This document shows, piece by piece, positions 37,085 to 50,199 of a DNA stretch of 54,739 nucleotides (its first letter is position 1; each line of letters opens with the position of its first letter). The notes under the pieces are model-generated. The model ran no database searches. It was not told the DNA's origin and saw only the letters and a program-made list of their open reading frames with translations. This stretch comes from Smittium mucronatum (taxonomy: Eukaryota > Kickxellomycota > Harpellomycetes > Harpellales > Legeriomycetaceae): contig LSSL01000544.1 in NCBI GenBank assembly GCA_001953115.1, positions 1 to 54,739 of the forward strand, written 5' to 3'. The translations under genes and the position numbers were made by a program.

Positions 37085-38340
37085 GTTTTATTTGGCTTTT
37101 ATAGAACTAAAAAAGGGTTTTGAAATTTAAGAGTCAATATTATATTTATTTTTTTATTATTTGTTCTCCCCATCGATACCCCCAAGAAATTAGTATAATT
37201 TTTCTCTTTTTTATAGTATAAAAATGAGTTTTAACTTTTTTTTTTATGTTTATAAGTTTTAGTTCTGTAAAAGAATAAATTCAAAAATATGTTTTAGTTT
37301 TAAAAGGGCTAAACACAATGAACATCTCTTACATAAAAAAAAAATTTTGCAAAAAAATAAATTTCTTTGCTTAAAAAAAACTGACCGAATTAGATTTTAT
37401 GTATTCCCTTTTTTAAAGATGTTCTCTTTATCTTAAGGGTTATCTTTATTCCCTTTTTAGGAAAATTTTCTCTTTATAATCTTGAAATTCTACGACAAAT
37501 ATAAAAATAAATAGCTATACACTTGATAGGAAATTTTAAAGGAAACATATAGATTAAAGTTACAAATAGCTGATCTATGCTCAAGGCTTATAAGGTAATT
37601 TTTTTTGTAATTTTTAAGTATATGTGAGGTTTTTGGTTTTATTTTATATAATTAAAAAGTATATCAATTAATATTGACTTTTGAAAGACCAAATTAAATT
37701 GTAATTTATTGATTAAAACTAAAAAATCATTATAAAAACTCTATTTTTATTCGATATCTAATTAATTTCCTGAAATCAATTTGAAATTAAACATGAAAAA
37801 ATAATAATCAAAATTTATTTATAACAAAAAAAATTTCTAAGTTGGTTTAAATTCTTTGTAATTTTTGGAAAAATCACTATTTTTTTTTCATGTTGCAGAA
37901 AAGAAATGGAAACAAACCTTTCTTTAAAGTGAAGCTAGTGAATCGAAAATCCAAATACACAACAAAATCTTAAATTGTACCATATAAAAATGTAAAATTA
38001 GAGTTTTAAATCTGGGATATTTAATTACTTTTTTAAGTAATTTGAGTGTTGAAATTTTATTTTGAATTAAAATTTTACTTTTCTTATTGCAATTTTCACA
38101 AATCATATATTTTGAAGATTAGTATAAATAATAAAATCTATTTTTCAAATTTTTTTTTAATTAAGTTTCATTTCAAAATAGTATGGCCAAATAAATGCAA
38201 TTAAATATAAATTTTGGTAAATTTTAAACCTTTTTTTTTTAACAAAACAACATTATTTGATAAGTTTGGTATTATAAAATAATGAAAATATATTATTTGC
38301 TAACCAAGTCTTTTACTGAAAATTAATAAAGAAATCTAGT
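37085..38340. other. Gene-free AT-rich stretch
   Basis: No supported gene. The minus-strand frame 38106-37924 is within chance length and matches nothing I know. Confidence 0.55.
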
Positions 38341-39946
38341 TATATTTTGTATGTCGTTTTTATTTACAGGTGGTTTTGATTATTTTTTGGTGATTATGAA
38401 ATCAAAGCGATTTTGATTCTACATTTTTTAAACAATTTTTTATAAGGATGCAAGCTCAATTAATTTATTAATTTATCCAATACATTTTTATTTCTAATTT
38501 AGCTATGCAATGAAAGCTCCAAATAATTTATGTAGTTATAAGCACAAATTTTTTAGGTTATAAATTATAACGAGATTCTGAAAGTTATGAATTTCAAAAA
38601 AAGAACTCATATAATCAACTTTTTTTTACAAAAAAAACATCAGGATAATTACATTTTTATCTGAGTCTTAACTCGGATTTATAATATTATATCTACTCTA
38701 TATTTTTATTATTAAAGTTAAAACGAATATATCAGATCTTAGTATTGTGATACTTCAAATCTGAATAAATATGAATGAAATTAATAAATCATCTTTGTTT
38801 TTTTTAATACATTTTATATTGATGGAATCTTCTTCATTTTTTTAAAATTAAACAAATTTAAGATCTTCTATAATAACCAAACAATAGAAATAAATATTAC
38901 AAAATAAATTTTTATAACTATCAAAAAATGTAGCTTCCTAGTTACAATTTTTTAATAAGATAGCACTTGAATTCAAAATTTGAAGGGTCTATGCAATACT
39001 TATCTTGCAGCCGAAGAAATCAAATGGAACTTAGTCTATATATTAATATTATGATATAACAAAGAATGTTCTTATTATAAATACGACGGTTTAATATTAA
39101 GATTTTTTAGAAATATGTGCAAAGAAATACTTTTTTTTTTTCAATACCTTATATTTATATACTTAAAATAATTACTATCAATCTATTTAAGAGCTGCTAT
39201 AATATTATAAGCTCGATTTTTTTTAGATAACAATGCTCTAAATCTAAGAGATTTCATTTCAATTTTAAATTCACATTTTTACAAAAATTTCTAATTTTTT
39301 TATAAATCGTCACATTTTATAAATATCAGACAAAATAATGCATAAAAGGATCTATTATTTTAATAGAAAATCATTTTTATGTACCATTCTAAGCCTAAAT
39401 AAATAATAAAGATTAATTACATTTTAAACTAACCACTAAGTGATATAAACTGGGGTTTATTTGGAATTCTATTTCTAATGAAAGATTTTATCATTTAAAA
39501 ATATTTTTTAATTTTGCAATAATTTTTTACACTTTTCTAATGATTTCTTTTTATTTTTTCAGAAATTTAAATTTTAATCTTTACTTGAAATCTAAAAATA
39601 TAACTTTTTATAATATAACGGAATCAAAAGGTAGATCAAAGCTTTATGATAACTTGGACCTGAAATTGAACGTTCAGTATTAAAGACGCTCCATAGTGAC
39701 AAGAAATTCTAATTTGGAATAAGATTTATTATTATATTTTATTGGAACAAGAGAAAATTTGATAATAATTTTTAATGAAATCATTAGCTAAAAGAATATA
39801 TAAATTGAAATCATCGCCCAATAAATAGTGGCTCAATATCACTCTATGACATAAAACCAAAAAATAATCAAAACCAATCATTAATCAAAGTCGAAAAAAA
39901 ATAATCAAAATCACCTATAAATCAAAACCACATACAACATATATAT
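38341..39946. mobile_element. Candidate non-autonomous inverted-repeat element (1.6 kb)
   Basis: The left arm (38341-38418) is the imperfect reverse complement of the right arm (about 39864-39946). Both read as AAAAAATAATCAAAAnCACC followed by TnTAAATnAAAAnCnACATAC, with scattered mismatches. The right arm also repeats ATAATCAAAACCA-type units directly. No transposase motif is seen inside. Such a structure fits a dead MITE-like or internally deleted DNA transposon. A coincidental TGATTTT-rich pairing cannot be excluded at this composition. Confidence 0.45.
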
Positions 39947-39954
39947 AAAACCAA

Positions 39955-42796
39955 TGATTAAAAAAAAATCACTCCCGTAATAAGTAATATGAGCTGCAAA
40001 TACTTTTTTAACAAATTTTTCTTTTGAAAAAATAAAATCAAAATTGTTAGCCTTATTTTGGATAACCCTATATTTTGTTGTTTTTTTTTCAAGTTTATAA
40101 CATAAAGCATCAAATATTACTTGGTTTCTTATTTAAATATCTAGAATTATATTTATAGAACAAAATTTCACTCGATTTATCTTAATTTTATAAATCTATC
40201 GAAAGTTTTGATAAATTATATAGTTGGTATATCCAATTTATAAATTTTTTATCTCAATTTGGATAATTATGAAAGTTAAAAAAATATGATCAATTTTTTT
40301 CTAGATTTATTTGTTATGTTTATAAGTTTTTAGATATTAAAAGTTTCTAAGTTTTGTAATAAAATGATTTTATCATATAAATATGATATAAAATTTATTC
40401 CTTGTAGGATTTTTTTGATTAAAAACAACGCAAGATGTTTTTTATGAATAATAAAAAGACCTAATTTAATTTTGTATTACATTTTAACTCTTTTATTTAG
40501 TCCAGTAACTAGATACTTTGAATTAAAATAATATTATGGCTACTAATTTACAAAATAGAAAATTTTAAGACTCATAGTACTTTCTTTATGAAGCTACTAG
40601 CTTTAAGAAAACTTGATTTTTATATACGCAAATAAATGAATAATGTTTTTCTATTATCCTTGAATTGTATAAAATTTTAATTTGGGTAAATAACTAAGAT
40701 TCTATAAGATGATATCTTCAATTATTTAAAGTTTATTATGGTCTAAAATTATTTTTTAGAATAATATTTTGATTTTTAATTTCTTAAGTTAATTGGTACT
40801 TTTAATTTATTAAGTTAAATTTCAGAATTATAAGTTTTTTTTCCATTTTTTTATCTTTTGAAACCAGATCAATATTTAATTTCCAACTTTTCCAGAATTA
40901 TTGCATTTCAGAATAAAATTAAATTCTTATGAAATTATAATTACACCAAAAAATACATATTTTAGCACTATATATTTATAGAATTCGAATTTTTCATAAA
41001 ATTTCTCTTTAAATTTTTAGACGATTATTAATTTTAAAATCTATTTGAATATATTTTTTTAAAACTTAAAATCGATGTTTTATCCTTAAACTGCATTATT
41101 TTTTCGTTTTAATTTAGCTTTTTTAATTAAGTATGTAATTTTTGTAAAATAAACTTTAAATCTATTATTTTTATTTTTATTAAAAAGTTAATGGTTCATT
41201 TTATATATTTTCAGGGTGGATAATTTAATAAGCTAATAAATTAATAGTTATTATCTGAATATAAATTAAATTTTAATGTATGAAATTTTAAACAAAATAA
41301 AACAAATATTGATCCGTTACTTATAATCAACGCTTCTTTATTTATTTTATTAATAAAAAATAGCGAATATACACAATATAATTGGGATATTTTCTTTTCC
41401 TGGGTACTGAAGCAAAAGAAATCTAAAAAACTTTGAAATTAAAAATTATCGGACCTTTTTAGGGAAAAAATTTGACGATTTATCTAAAATTTGTCATATT
41501 TTGGATCTGATGAGTAGATTTCCTGAAATAGGCTAATATTTTGATCTTAAAATAAATTTAAAATGCTACTAAACAACAACAAAAAATTATTATTTAATAC
41601 CAATGTCAATAATTTTACTAAAAATAAACTCTATTTGATATTTAAACTTTCTGAATATCGTTGATAAAATTAATCTTAGTACCTTTTCTTCGTAAAAAGC
41701 CCTCTCATAATTTGAACTAAATAGAAATAATTTTAAAAACAATTTTTTTTACTCTAACTACAAAAAAAATTGATAAAATCGTCAAATAACTATTCTTTAG
41801 CACACTATACACTTATATAGCACTTTCTAATAGATATATATATGAAAAAAATAGCTCTACCCAATCACTTTTTTCATCTCCATTATTAAATTACTCAATT
41901 TTTATTGTTCTAGTTATTAATTTAATAGATAAAAAATTGATCGGAATTGTAATAAGATAACAAATATAATTTTTGCCGGCTATTTCACTTTCATCAAATA
42001 AATATTTTGATTAATAGATATTATTATACATATTATAAACAAAATTTATCGAAAAAAACATTATATCTTAATATAATTACTATTATTAGATTAATAATTA
42101 AATTTATTGAAAAAATTTGATTGTAACAAAAAAATTCGATTTATAAATATAAAGAAAATTTTATTTAGTATAAAATAGAAGAATTTTATTTCTAAAAATA
42201 AATAATATTTATCATCGATTATGAAGAGAAAGTTTGATAAGACAAAAAAATAAACAAGAATTCTTATTAAATTAACTGATTTTCTTTCTATTGATTTTAC
42301 ATTACCAAAAACACTTAATAATCTAGTAGAAACGCAAAATTAAATAATTTATAATTATATATTTTTCTATATCTGAAGCTTAAAATTCTTATAAATTTAA
42401 ATATTTAGTTTAGATTCCTTTTAGAATAAAATTTATGAATATTTAACTAATCAAAATTAAATATAAATATAAAATAGTTAAATTCCGTTAATTAATTGCC
42501 TTTAAAAAATTTCAGATTAAAATAAATTTTAGTTTTACTGCCCTTATAAAATAAAAAAGGCTGTATAGTACAAAAAAAAGAAATTTAAAACCAATTTAAA
42601 CAAAAAAAACATAATTAGATTATAAACTATAGTTTGTGTTATAAAATAATAATACTTTAAAAAGTTGCAAATTTTCTATTTTTTTTTTTAAAAATCAACA
42701 AAGTTCTTTTTTTTATAAAGGGGATTTATTTATAATATTCAAATAATACAAAAAACTAAAATAAAAATACAATAAAAGGAAAAAATAATTTATAAA
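39955..42796. other. Gene-free AT-rich stretch
   Basis: Nothing supportable seen apart from GGCTGTATA (reverse of TATACAGCC) at 42559-42567. Confidence 0.6.
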
Positions 42797-42856
42797 TTTC
42801 ATCACACATCCATCTCTAGCTCTAGTGACTCCGTAATCACTGAGCATTGTTACAAA
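42797..42856 (+). repeat. tRNA-derived SINE-like relic, copy 4
   Basis: Plus-strand copy of the 28218-28280 element, starting TTTCATCACAC and containing TAGCTCTAGTGACTC (A-box-like) and CACTGAGCATTG. The B-box position reads GTTACAAAG instead of GGTTCAAGG, so its pol III promoter looks dead. The minus-strand 69-codon frame across it (42922-42713) owes its odd composition to this repeat and is not a gene. Confidence 0.6.
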
Positions 42857-42859
42857 GAC

Positions 42860-45800
42860 AACAAAATTCTTAAACACTGAAAATAAATTGTAAATTAGAT
42901 TGAATTCACTATTTATAATCAATAAAGAAAAAAGACTAAGAAATATATATTATAATTAATTTTTTCATAAAAAAAATTAAGTTTGATTTATAAATAAACA
43001 AAATTTCATATATTATTTGTAAAGATATAAAAAGACATTTTAATCTAAAAAAATAAAGGGGTGATAAAAATCACATTATAGCTTAAATTTTTAATCTTAA
43101 ATTTTTAATTTGAAAAAATTTCTTTATTAAAAAGAAAAATAAAAAATATTCAGCAAGAAATAGTAAAACCATTAAAAATTTTCAAAGAATAAATTTCAGA
43201 AAAATAAAACATTTTTATCTGATTCTTTTGAAGCTATCACTGGAGAGCATGTTCTGAGAGGATTAAAATTTCTATTATTACAATTCAGGATGAATCTATA
43301 TTTATGAAATTATTTTATCATCTCTACAACTAATCATGAGCCATAACTTATTATATTCTTAAATATTTAAATGTGAAAATCATCATGATTGGATTAATTT
43401 TAATTTATATCATTTCAATTTTCGCAGATGGTGCTGAAACCTAATAAATAAAATTTCTATCTTTTTGACATTATTTAAAACAAATAAAAATTATTTAAAA
43501 GCTTGATATTGTTTAATTTTTTACACCCACCAAAAAAATATGTGAAAAAAATCATAAATTGTTGGAATTCGTTAAAAAAATCAGTAAAAAAAACTCGTTT
43601 TTATTGATATCTGATTAATTAAAGCGAAGAATTTATAGATCACTAGTTTTTGAAATCTATCAAAACGAGAATTTATGTTTTAATATCAATATATATCCAA
43701 GATTTCAAGTATTCAGTAGATTTTTTGTTCTAATATGTATGTATACTGAGCTTTAAATTTTCCAAAATGAAAATTTAAAATGAAATATCCCAAGGGTTTT
43801 TTTTAATTGCATTTCTTGGTGATTGTATAAGATAAAAAAATGGATATAATGTTTTTAATAAGTAAAAATATTATAACAATCGAAATTTATATCAAGATTA
43901 TGATTTTCAAAATATTTTCTGTAAAATAATATACTACGAGAGAAAAAACAATCTTTTAAATAATATGTATAGATTAAAATTTTTGATATTTAATAATTAA
44001 AATTTATTTATTTAAAAAAATTAAATATTTTGAACTGTGAATATAAAGTTTCTTTGGTCATTTTGAAACAATTTTAATTAAATAAAGGGTTTATTTTTTA
44101 CACCACATATATCACATATTCGGGGTTTTTTTGAATATCAAACAAACATTTTGAATCAATAAGAAGGTGAAAACATTAAATAATTTTTTCAAAATTTTTG
44201 CTCTGTAAAAATATATAAAGATTCTACAGAATAACACAGGCTTCCTAAAATATCACTAAATTTTTTATTATACTTTGGAACTACTGATTTTTTGCAACAA
44301 AAAAAAATAAATTTGCTAAAAATCAAAAATTTCTGTGTATATCAGTTAGATTATTAGAATTTTAAATATCTGTTATTCCTCGAAGCTCAATAAATCAATT
44401 TAGGATTAAACTATTTATCTGCGTAAAAACCCCACAAATTTTCTTCTAGTAATTTAAATTCTATTATAAATGGGCTTATTTAATACTGAATGTAGATTAC
44501 TTAGATATAATTATCTATTATTTTAAAAAAACTACAATTATTTCTGAAAAAATCATTGTCTGTTAATGGCTCCGTATATTTACACCAAAAAAAATAAATC
44601 AAATTACATGAGATAGCATTTTATTGTATTTATTTTATCGTAGAATATTTTTCTAAAAAAATTTGATTTATGACAAAACATTTTTATTGAAAAATAAATT
44701 GCCGAATTATAATGAATTCAAAATATATATATATATATTGAGGATAAAAATCAACGGATATAGTACATACACAGTAAAAAATTCGCCAAAAACACTTAAC
44801 TTTATGGTAAAAGATTATTTAAAAAAAAAGCTATACAGACTCATAATATTAAAGCTTTATTTTTTTTATTCCAAAATTCACATGTTAATGATTTCAAAGC
44901 GCAAACTGAATCACCTTGTAATTATAAAAAATAATTATAGCAAAAAAAATACAATCTAGAATTTATTTATTTTTGAATGATATAATTCAATACATATTTT
45001 TTCTTTTAAGCCTATAAAAAATAAAAACCGGTTTTAATATGACCATTAAATGGTTTTATTTATCTTAAAAGGATAAAAAGTGGCTATATACATCATTTAT
45101 TTTTTTACTTTGCATAAATTATCTGAATTTACAATCAATTTTTACTGAAATAGGATGAAATATTATATTTATTTATGAATATTATACTTATAATTTGTCA
45201 CTTTTCTGGAGTATTAATAAATTTAAAAAAAATTTAAAATGAGAATAATAAATAATCCATAAATTTATTGAAAAGTAATAATGAAAATTCGAAGATTAAA
45301 AAACAACATCTTTATTACTATTTTAAAAAAATAAAGTTTTTTTAAAATTATTTTCATTTAGAATTTTTGTAAAATTAATTGATAAAATAGTTAAAATTCT
45401 TAATATTGAGGCATTTCATGAAACTTGGAAAGTAACTTTTGTAAGTGTAATCTAATTAAAGTTTAAAAATTAATTCAAAATTAATTTATTAAACTTTTTT
45501 GTGATAATTTTATCAGTAATTAATCAGAAACTATTTGTGAGACCTTATGATGATAATTTTATACGAATAAATAAATAAATAACTAAAATTTACGGCTTTT
45601 TAAAAAAATATCCGCAATTGATGGTTTTTTTTATTGCTTTCAAAAAAATCTTAAATTATTAAAAAACAGTATACTATTCAATAATTGGTTTCTGAGTTCC
45701 AAATAATTTATATAACTTTAACCGCTATAACATTTATTTTAAGAACTTAACCCTTTTAGTTAACATTGATCACCATTCTGATTCATGTATTTTTCGGTGT

Positions 45801-47735
45801 TAAGTTTTATTCTCAATAAATTTTAAATAAATCTGTAAGAAAAAAATTTTTTCTTTTATTTTTTTTTTAAACCATAGGGTTAATTGATTTGCAGTTAGTC
45901 CTTAAAAAAATAATAGAAAGAATTCTCGTTGTTAATTTTATTTAACTCGCGTATTTGAAGCTAAATTATATCATTAAATCTAACTTATCGCTTTCTAATC
46001 ATTTTCTTAAAATATATTATATTTATTTCCATTCTTTTAATTTATATTTCATGATATTTAAATAAACGAAAAAGTTCTTTTAATGAAAAAAATAAAGGCA
46101 TCACAAGTAATAGAACGCTAGGTCTTATACATATTTAAAAATAGCATCTAGATTCTGATTTTTGTCGCAAGATATATCATTTCTTATTTTTTATTTCTTG
46201 TTTTAACTGTAACTATCAAAATTTATAAACTTGAAGAGAGTATTTTTTGTTTATAAATGCAAATATATTATTTTTTAAAATATTTTGCGTCTAATCTTTA
46301 TAAAAAAAAGATCATTTTTTTAGAATTTTATTTATTCTTTTTCCTCTTAAAATTTCTAAATTTTTAATAAATTCTAATCAGTAAAAAAGAAAAATACAAG
46401 CTCCATAAGTATTTTTTTATCGTTATAAACTTTAAAACAAATTCTTAAAGAATTTATATTACATCATTCATAATAAATTCGTCTTATTAAATTTTTTTAT
46501 CGATATTTTTATAACTATAATAGATAAAATTATAATAATTTTAAATTTTAAATATAATTTTAAATCAATACGATTTACCATTCGACTTATTAAATCAAAA
46601 AAATGTTAAAAAAAATTAAAAAAAGAATCTGAAATTATAATTTTTTAAAGTGATTATTAATTAATTTAAAACCATAAAGTTTTCCTATTTTATATACGTA
46701 CTTTTTGGAGTTGAAAAAATAACAACAAATTAACAATTTGGATTAAATAAATTAAAAAATACGCTTAATTAAGTTAGTAATTGAAGTATAAAACATAAGT
46801 TTCAAAAAAACAGTGTTTTTTATATACCCGAATACTTCATAGTCATTAGCATTCATATAATAATAAAACTTTCTAAAAAAAACTCGAAATTAAATTATTT
46901 GGAATTTTTATTTTATTTTCAGGTTTTTAGTATGTCAATATATTTTTTTATAATTGGAAAAAAAGAATGTAAGTTTTGTATTGATTTCAAATATCTAATA
47001 TTTTTAAATTTTTCTCAATAATATTTATGAAAAATAGTTTCTGCAAAACTTATATAAAGTGAAATTGTGTGAATATATGTGTATTTTTTTCTGAATTCAA
47101 GCACAAGTATTATAGTTTTATTTTTAAAAAAATTGATGCAGAAACCTATTTTTGATAAGAAAAATCGAATGTTAGCATTTTTATTTAAAAAAATCTACTA
47201 AAAGTCTAAAAAACATTTAACGATATTATTTCTTAAACTTTAAGAAATTCTCCAAGGATTTCGAAGACTGAAATTACTGTTTAGAATTAGGCTTTCTTCA
47301 CATTTTCTTGGAATTTAGGAATTATACAGGGAGTTTTTTTCTTTAAATTAAAAATCGGTTATTGCAAACCGACTTCTGATTTTATTTTCATACTAACCAC
47401 AAATTTTTTAAAATTATCAATCTACAGAGTCTGCAAATATTAATAATTATCAAGCTCCATATTATATAAGATTAATATTTGTGTAAGCTCTTTCCACGTT
47501 CTTTTCCTAAATACCCTTAGAAGAAATATTTTATATTACAATTTTTTATTGTTAACAGTATAAATCTGTATGATTAACTGATCGATAATATGATTTCTAA
47601 AATCGGGATATTTATTCCCATTCAACTTTTTCGGGATCTGAGTTACATAAATATCCTCAAATTTTCAGTAAATATTAATAATATATAAAGAATCAGTTTT
47701 TATAATTGAATTATTTTTTTATCACCGATTAGAAA
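42860..47735. other. Gene-free AT-rich stretch
   Basis: No supported gene in about 4.9 kb. The 98-codon frame at 44663-44959 (+) is close to the longest expected by chance at this composition. It is Lys/Ile/Tyr-rich and matches no family I know. Confidence 0.55.
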
Positions 47736-47738
47736 ATT

Positions 47739-48328
47739 TTGAATTTAACAAACAAGTTTTTTTTTGTGGGGATTCATTTAAAGTTTGATAAGAGAACCAT
47801 AATAAACAATTTAAAAAAGTTCAAAACCACCTTCAAACAAATTCTCATTGCATCTCTACAAGATTTGAACCATATTGGGGTTTTTTCTAGGTCGTTAGTG
47901 AGAGTCAGAAACGTTTTTGGGCTTGTGAATTATCGAATTTTCTTAAATTTTCTTTTATTTAAAAATTTTTTTAATCCATATTCTCACAGATAGTTTTTTT
48001 TAATTCAGTGTTCTTTTTTTTTTTTGAAACAATAATTTAGAGTTATAAGTCGCAAGAATAGAAACAAATTTTCCATAATGGCACAGTATATAGTTGAATT
48101 TTCACAGAGAGATGCGGTTTAATGAATAAAACCATGATACCTCCTTATGAAATTATTATGTTAGACAAAAAAATCCTTGGGAAAATTTTCAAGCTTCCCT
48201 ATAATCATTCTATTGACTTTAATCTAATTAACCCAGTTATCGGTGTTAAATCGGATTTGGATTTCTGTATTGGCTATCAATTGATACCACTTTTATCTTA
48301 TATCTACTCATGCATAATTAGATATTAA
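47739..48328 (+). other. Weak coding-like stretch, possibly a MULE N-terminal relic
   Basis: Two frames (47739-47993 and 48122-48328) lie in a slightly GC-richer patch. The first contains TFKQILIASLQDLNH and VFSRSLVRVRN, loosely recalling the region ahead of the MULE catalytic domain. The clear MULE core at 49339 is 1.3 kb further on, much too far unless an insertion separates them. It may be chance. Confidence 0.2.
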
Positions 48329-48329
48329 T

Positions 48330-49320
48330 CCAACTATTTTCGAAAAATTCTCAATATAATTCTTTTTCTATTATTTTAATAATGTAGATATATTCGTTAA
48401 CTAAATTTAATATTCCTTTTTATCAATTTATTGCTAATCAGAGCTTTTTAATTTATAAACCCCTAAAGTTACAAATGAAAAAGAACCTTTTTCATCTTTT
48501 TATTTTTGTTCCAACATTAAGATATTATTTTTTTTACAAGAAATTTGCAGCTTATAAAGATCATCCCAACAAATAAACTAAAAATATTGATAATAAAAGA
48601 AAAGGTTTGATTTTATACCCAAAAGACCTACTACTTTCTGAGAAAATAGATAATAATCGGCCTATAGTTTTCGTCAATAAAACCTTTCTGTAAAAAATAT
48701 CATGAACATTTTTTTTTAATTATTATCTAATAGAAAATGCTAATTTTCACAAATAAGACATATCCCAATATATGCTTGAGATGGGATCGACGTATAATAT
48801 ATTCCAAGTAAATAACCCTACTCTAGATTAGTTTACTATTAATCTAACCAGTCATTGGTTAGATGATAGGAGATAAATAGTTATTTATTTTTATTTTCAA
48901 TAGTAACCCTTTTTCTAATAAATTAGCTCATAAGCCTATTTGACCCAACCACTTCAACTTATCCAATAATACACTGCGCAGATGGTTCTGTGATTAGGTG
49001 ACATATCTCTTATTAATTCGAAATAAGTATTATTGGCATTTTTCCTAAAAATTTATAAGGAAAGCAATTAAATTTACACTATTTTAATCAATAAATTCAC
49101 TTTCTTTCGTCTATATAATCTTTTACGATAAAATACACATTTTTAATTAGTATTCCAATTTATGTAACTTTAAATAATATTATGAGCAGTTTTAAGCAAA
49201 GAAAAGCCACTCAATTTTTACACTGGTGGGATATTATAATATAACTGGAAATCGGAAGAATCATAAATAAACAATTTATGAGTCGTCAATATAGATTTTG
49301 ACATTATTTTTCATAAAAAA
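48330..49320. other. Gene-free stretch
   Basis: No supported gene. It is a little less AT-rich than the rest and would hold the N-terminus of the MULE relic that follows, if that survives. I could not read one. Confidence 0.5.
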
Positions 49321-49338
49321 TGTTTTACCCTCGACCTA

Positions 49339-49894
49339 ATGCATTTTTTTATCCAACTTAAAACGTACATGGATGCCAAAATATTTAAATTTTGTATCTT
49401 CTGCCATCTCTTCATATACAAAAAGGTCATGGATTTCCATGTGACTTTTTATTTCATTTTCTGCGACTGCCAGAAGAACTCCATTTCAAAAAAATATGAA
49501 TTAAAGTTTCGATTTATTTATTTATTTTTCCTTTTCCGATATATATCTAAATCGAACCGCAAGAAAGGATCAAATTTGAAAATTTACCGAATCTTTAGAG
49601 AAAAACAAAAAAATTATTTTCAGAAGGTATATATTTGCATTTTTTTTTTACTTGGCGGTATCTTTTATGATTTAAATAAATTTTATCAAAAAAATTTTGG
49701 ATTTTTTATTTGCCAATATATCCCAATATTATACAAACATGCAAGCTATATGGCGCAAAAGCGTCATGAATTTAAAAAATATCGAGATATTGACTATCAT
49801 TTTCATGAATTTTTATCCAAAATATCATTATGAAAGAATATTTTACCTATTTAAAATATTTTGGAATAGTATGATTATTTTAAAAAAAAATTAA
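49339..49894 (+). pseudogene. MULE transposase relic, family B
   Basis: A 164-codon frame (49339-49833), too long for chance here, contains TYMDAKIFKFCIF and MDFHVTFYFIFCDCQKNS. These fit the MULE catalytic start (xxDGTFKxxPxxFxQLxTIH...xFPxxYxLLPxK). The next frame (49697-49894) carries NMQAIWRKSVMNLK, matching the classic xxFHxxQAIWRKxxxLGL block, so a frameshift separates them. The first catalytic Asp is kept (MDAK), while the expected Cys-x-Phe-His reads differently. It differs from the MULE copies at 1-533, 50446 and 53130, whose corresponding block is CRFHSSKNI. So this is a second MULE lineage, and it is dead. Confidence 0.6.
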
Positions 49895-50199
49895 GCGAGA
49901 TATCCCACCATATAAATCTAAAAAAATTGAAACTATAGATTTATTATAAATTTAAATAGACTAAAAATCACCAAAAAAAAATATTTTTTTTGGCTAGTTA
50001 ATATAAATCACCAAACTTACAATAGAAAACCCAAAAAAAAATTTAAATATCCATTTTTTCTAAAAAATACCCATATTTAATCAAATATCTCTAAAATTTT
50101 GTTACAAAAAATTCTTTTTTATCTAAAATTGTTTAAAAATCGCCCATAGATATTTTGACATTTCCAATATTTAATAATACTTATTTGATTGGCTTAATT

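Noticed and set aside
42713..42922. 69-codon minus-strand frame
   Set aside because: Its unusual central peptide comes from the SINE-like repeat on the other strand.
44663..44959. 98-codon frame, one of the longer ones in the deserts
   Set aside because: Expected number of frames this long by chance is roughly 0.4 at this composition. It is Lys/Ile/Tyr-rich with no family motif.
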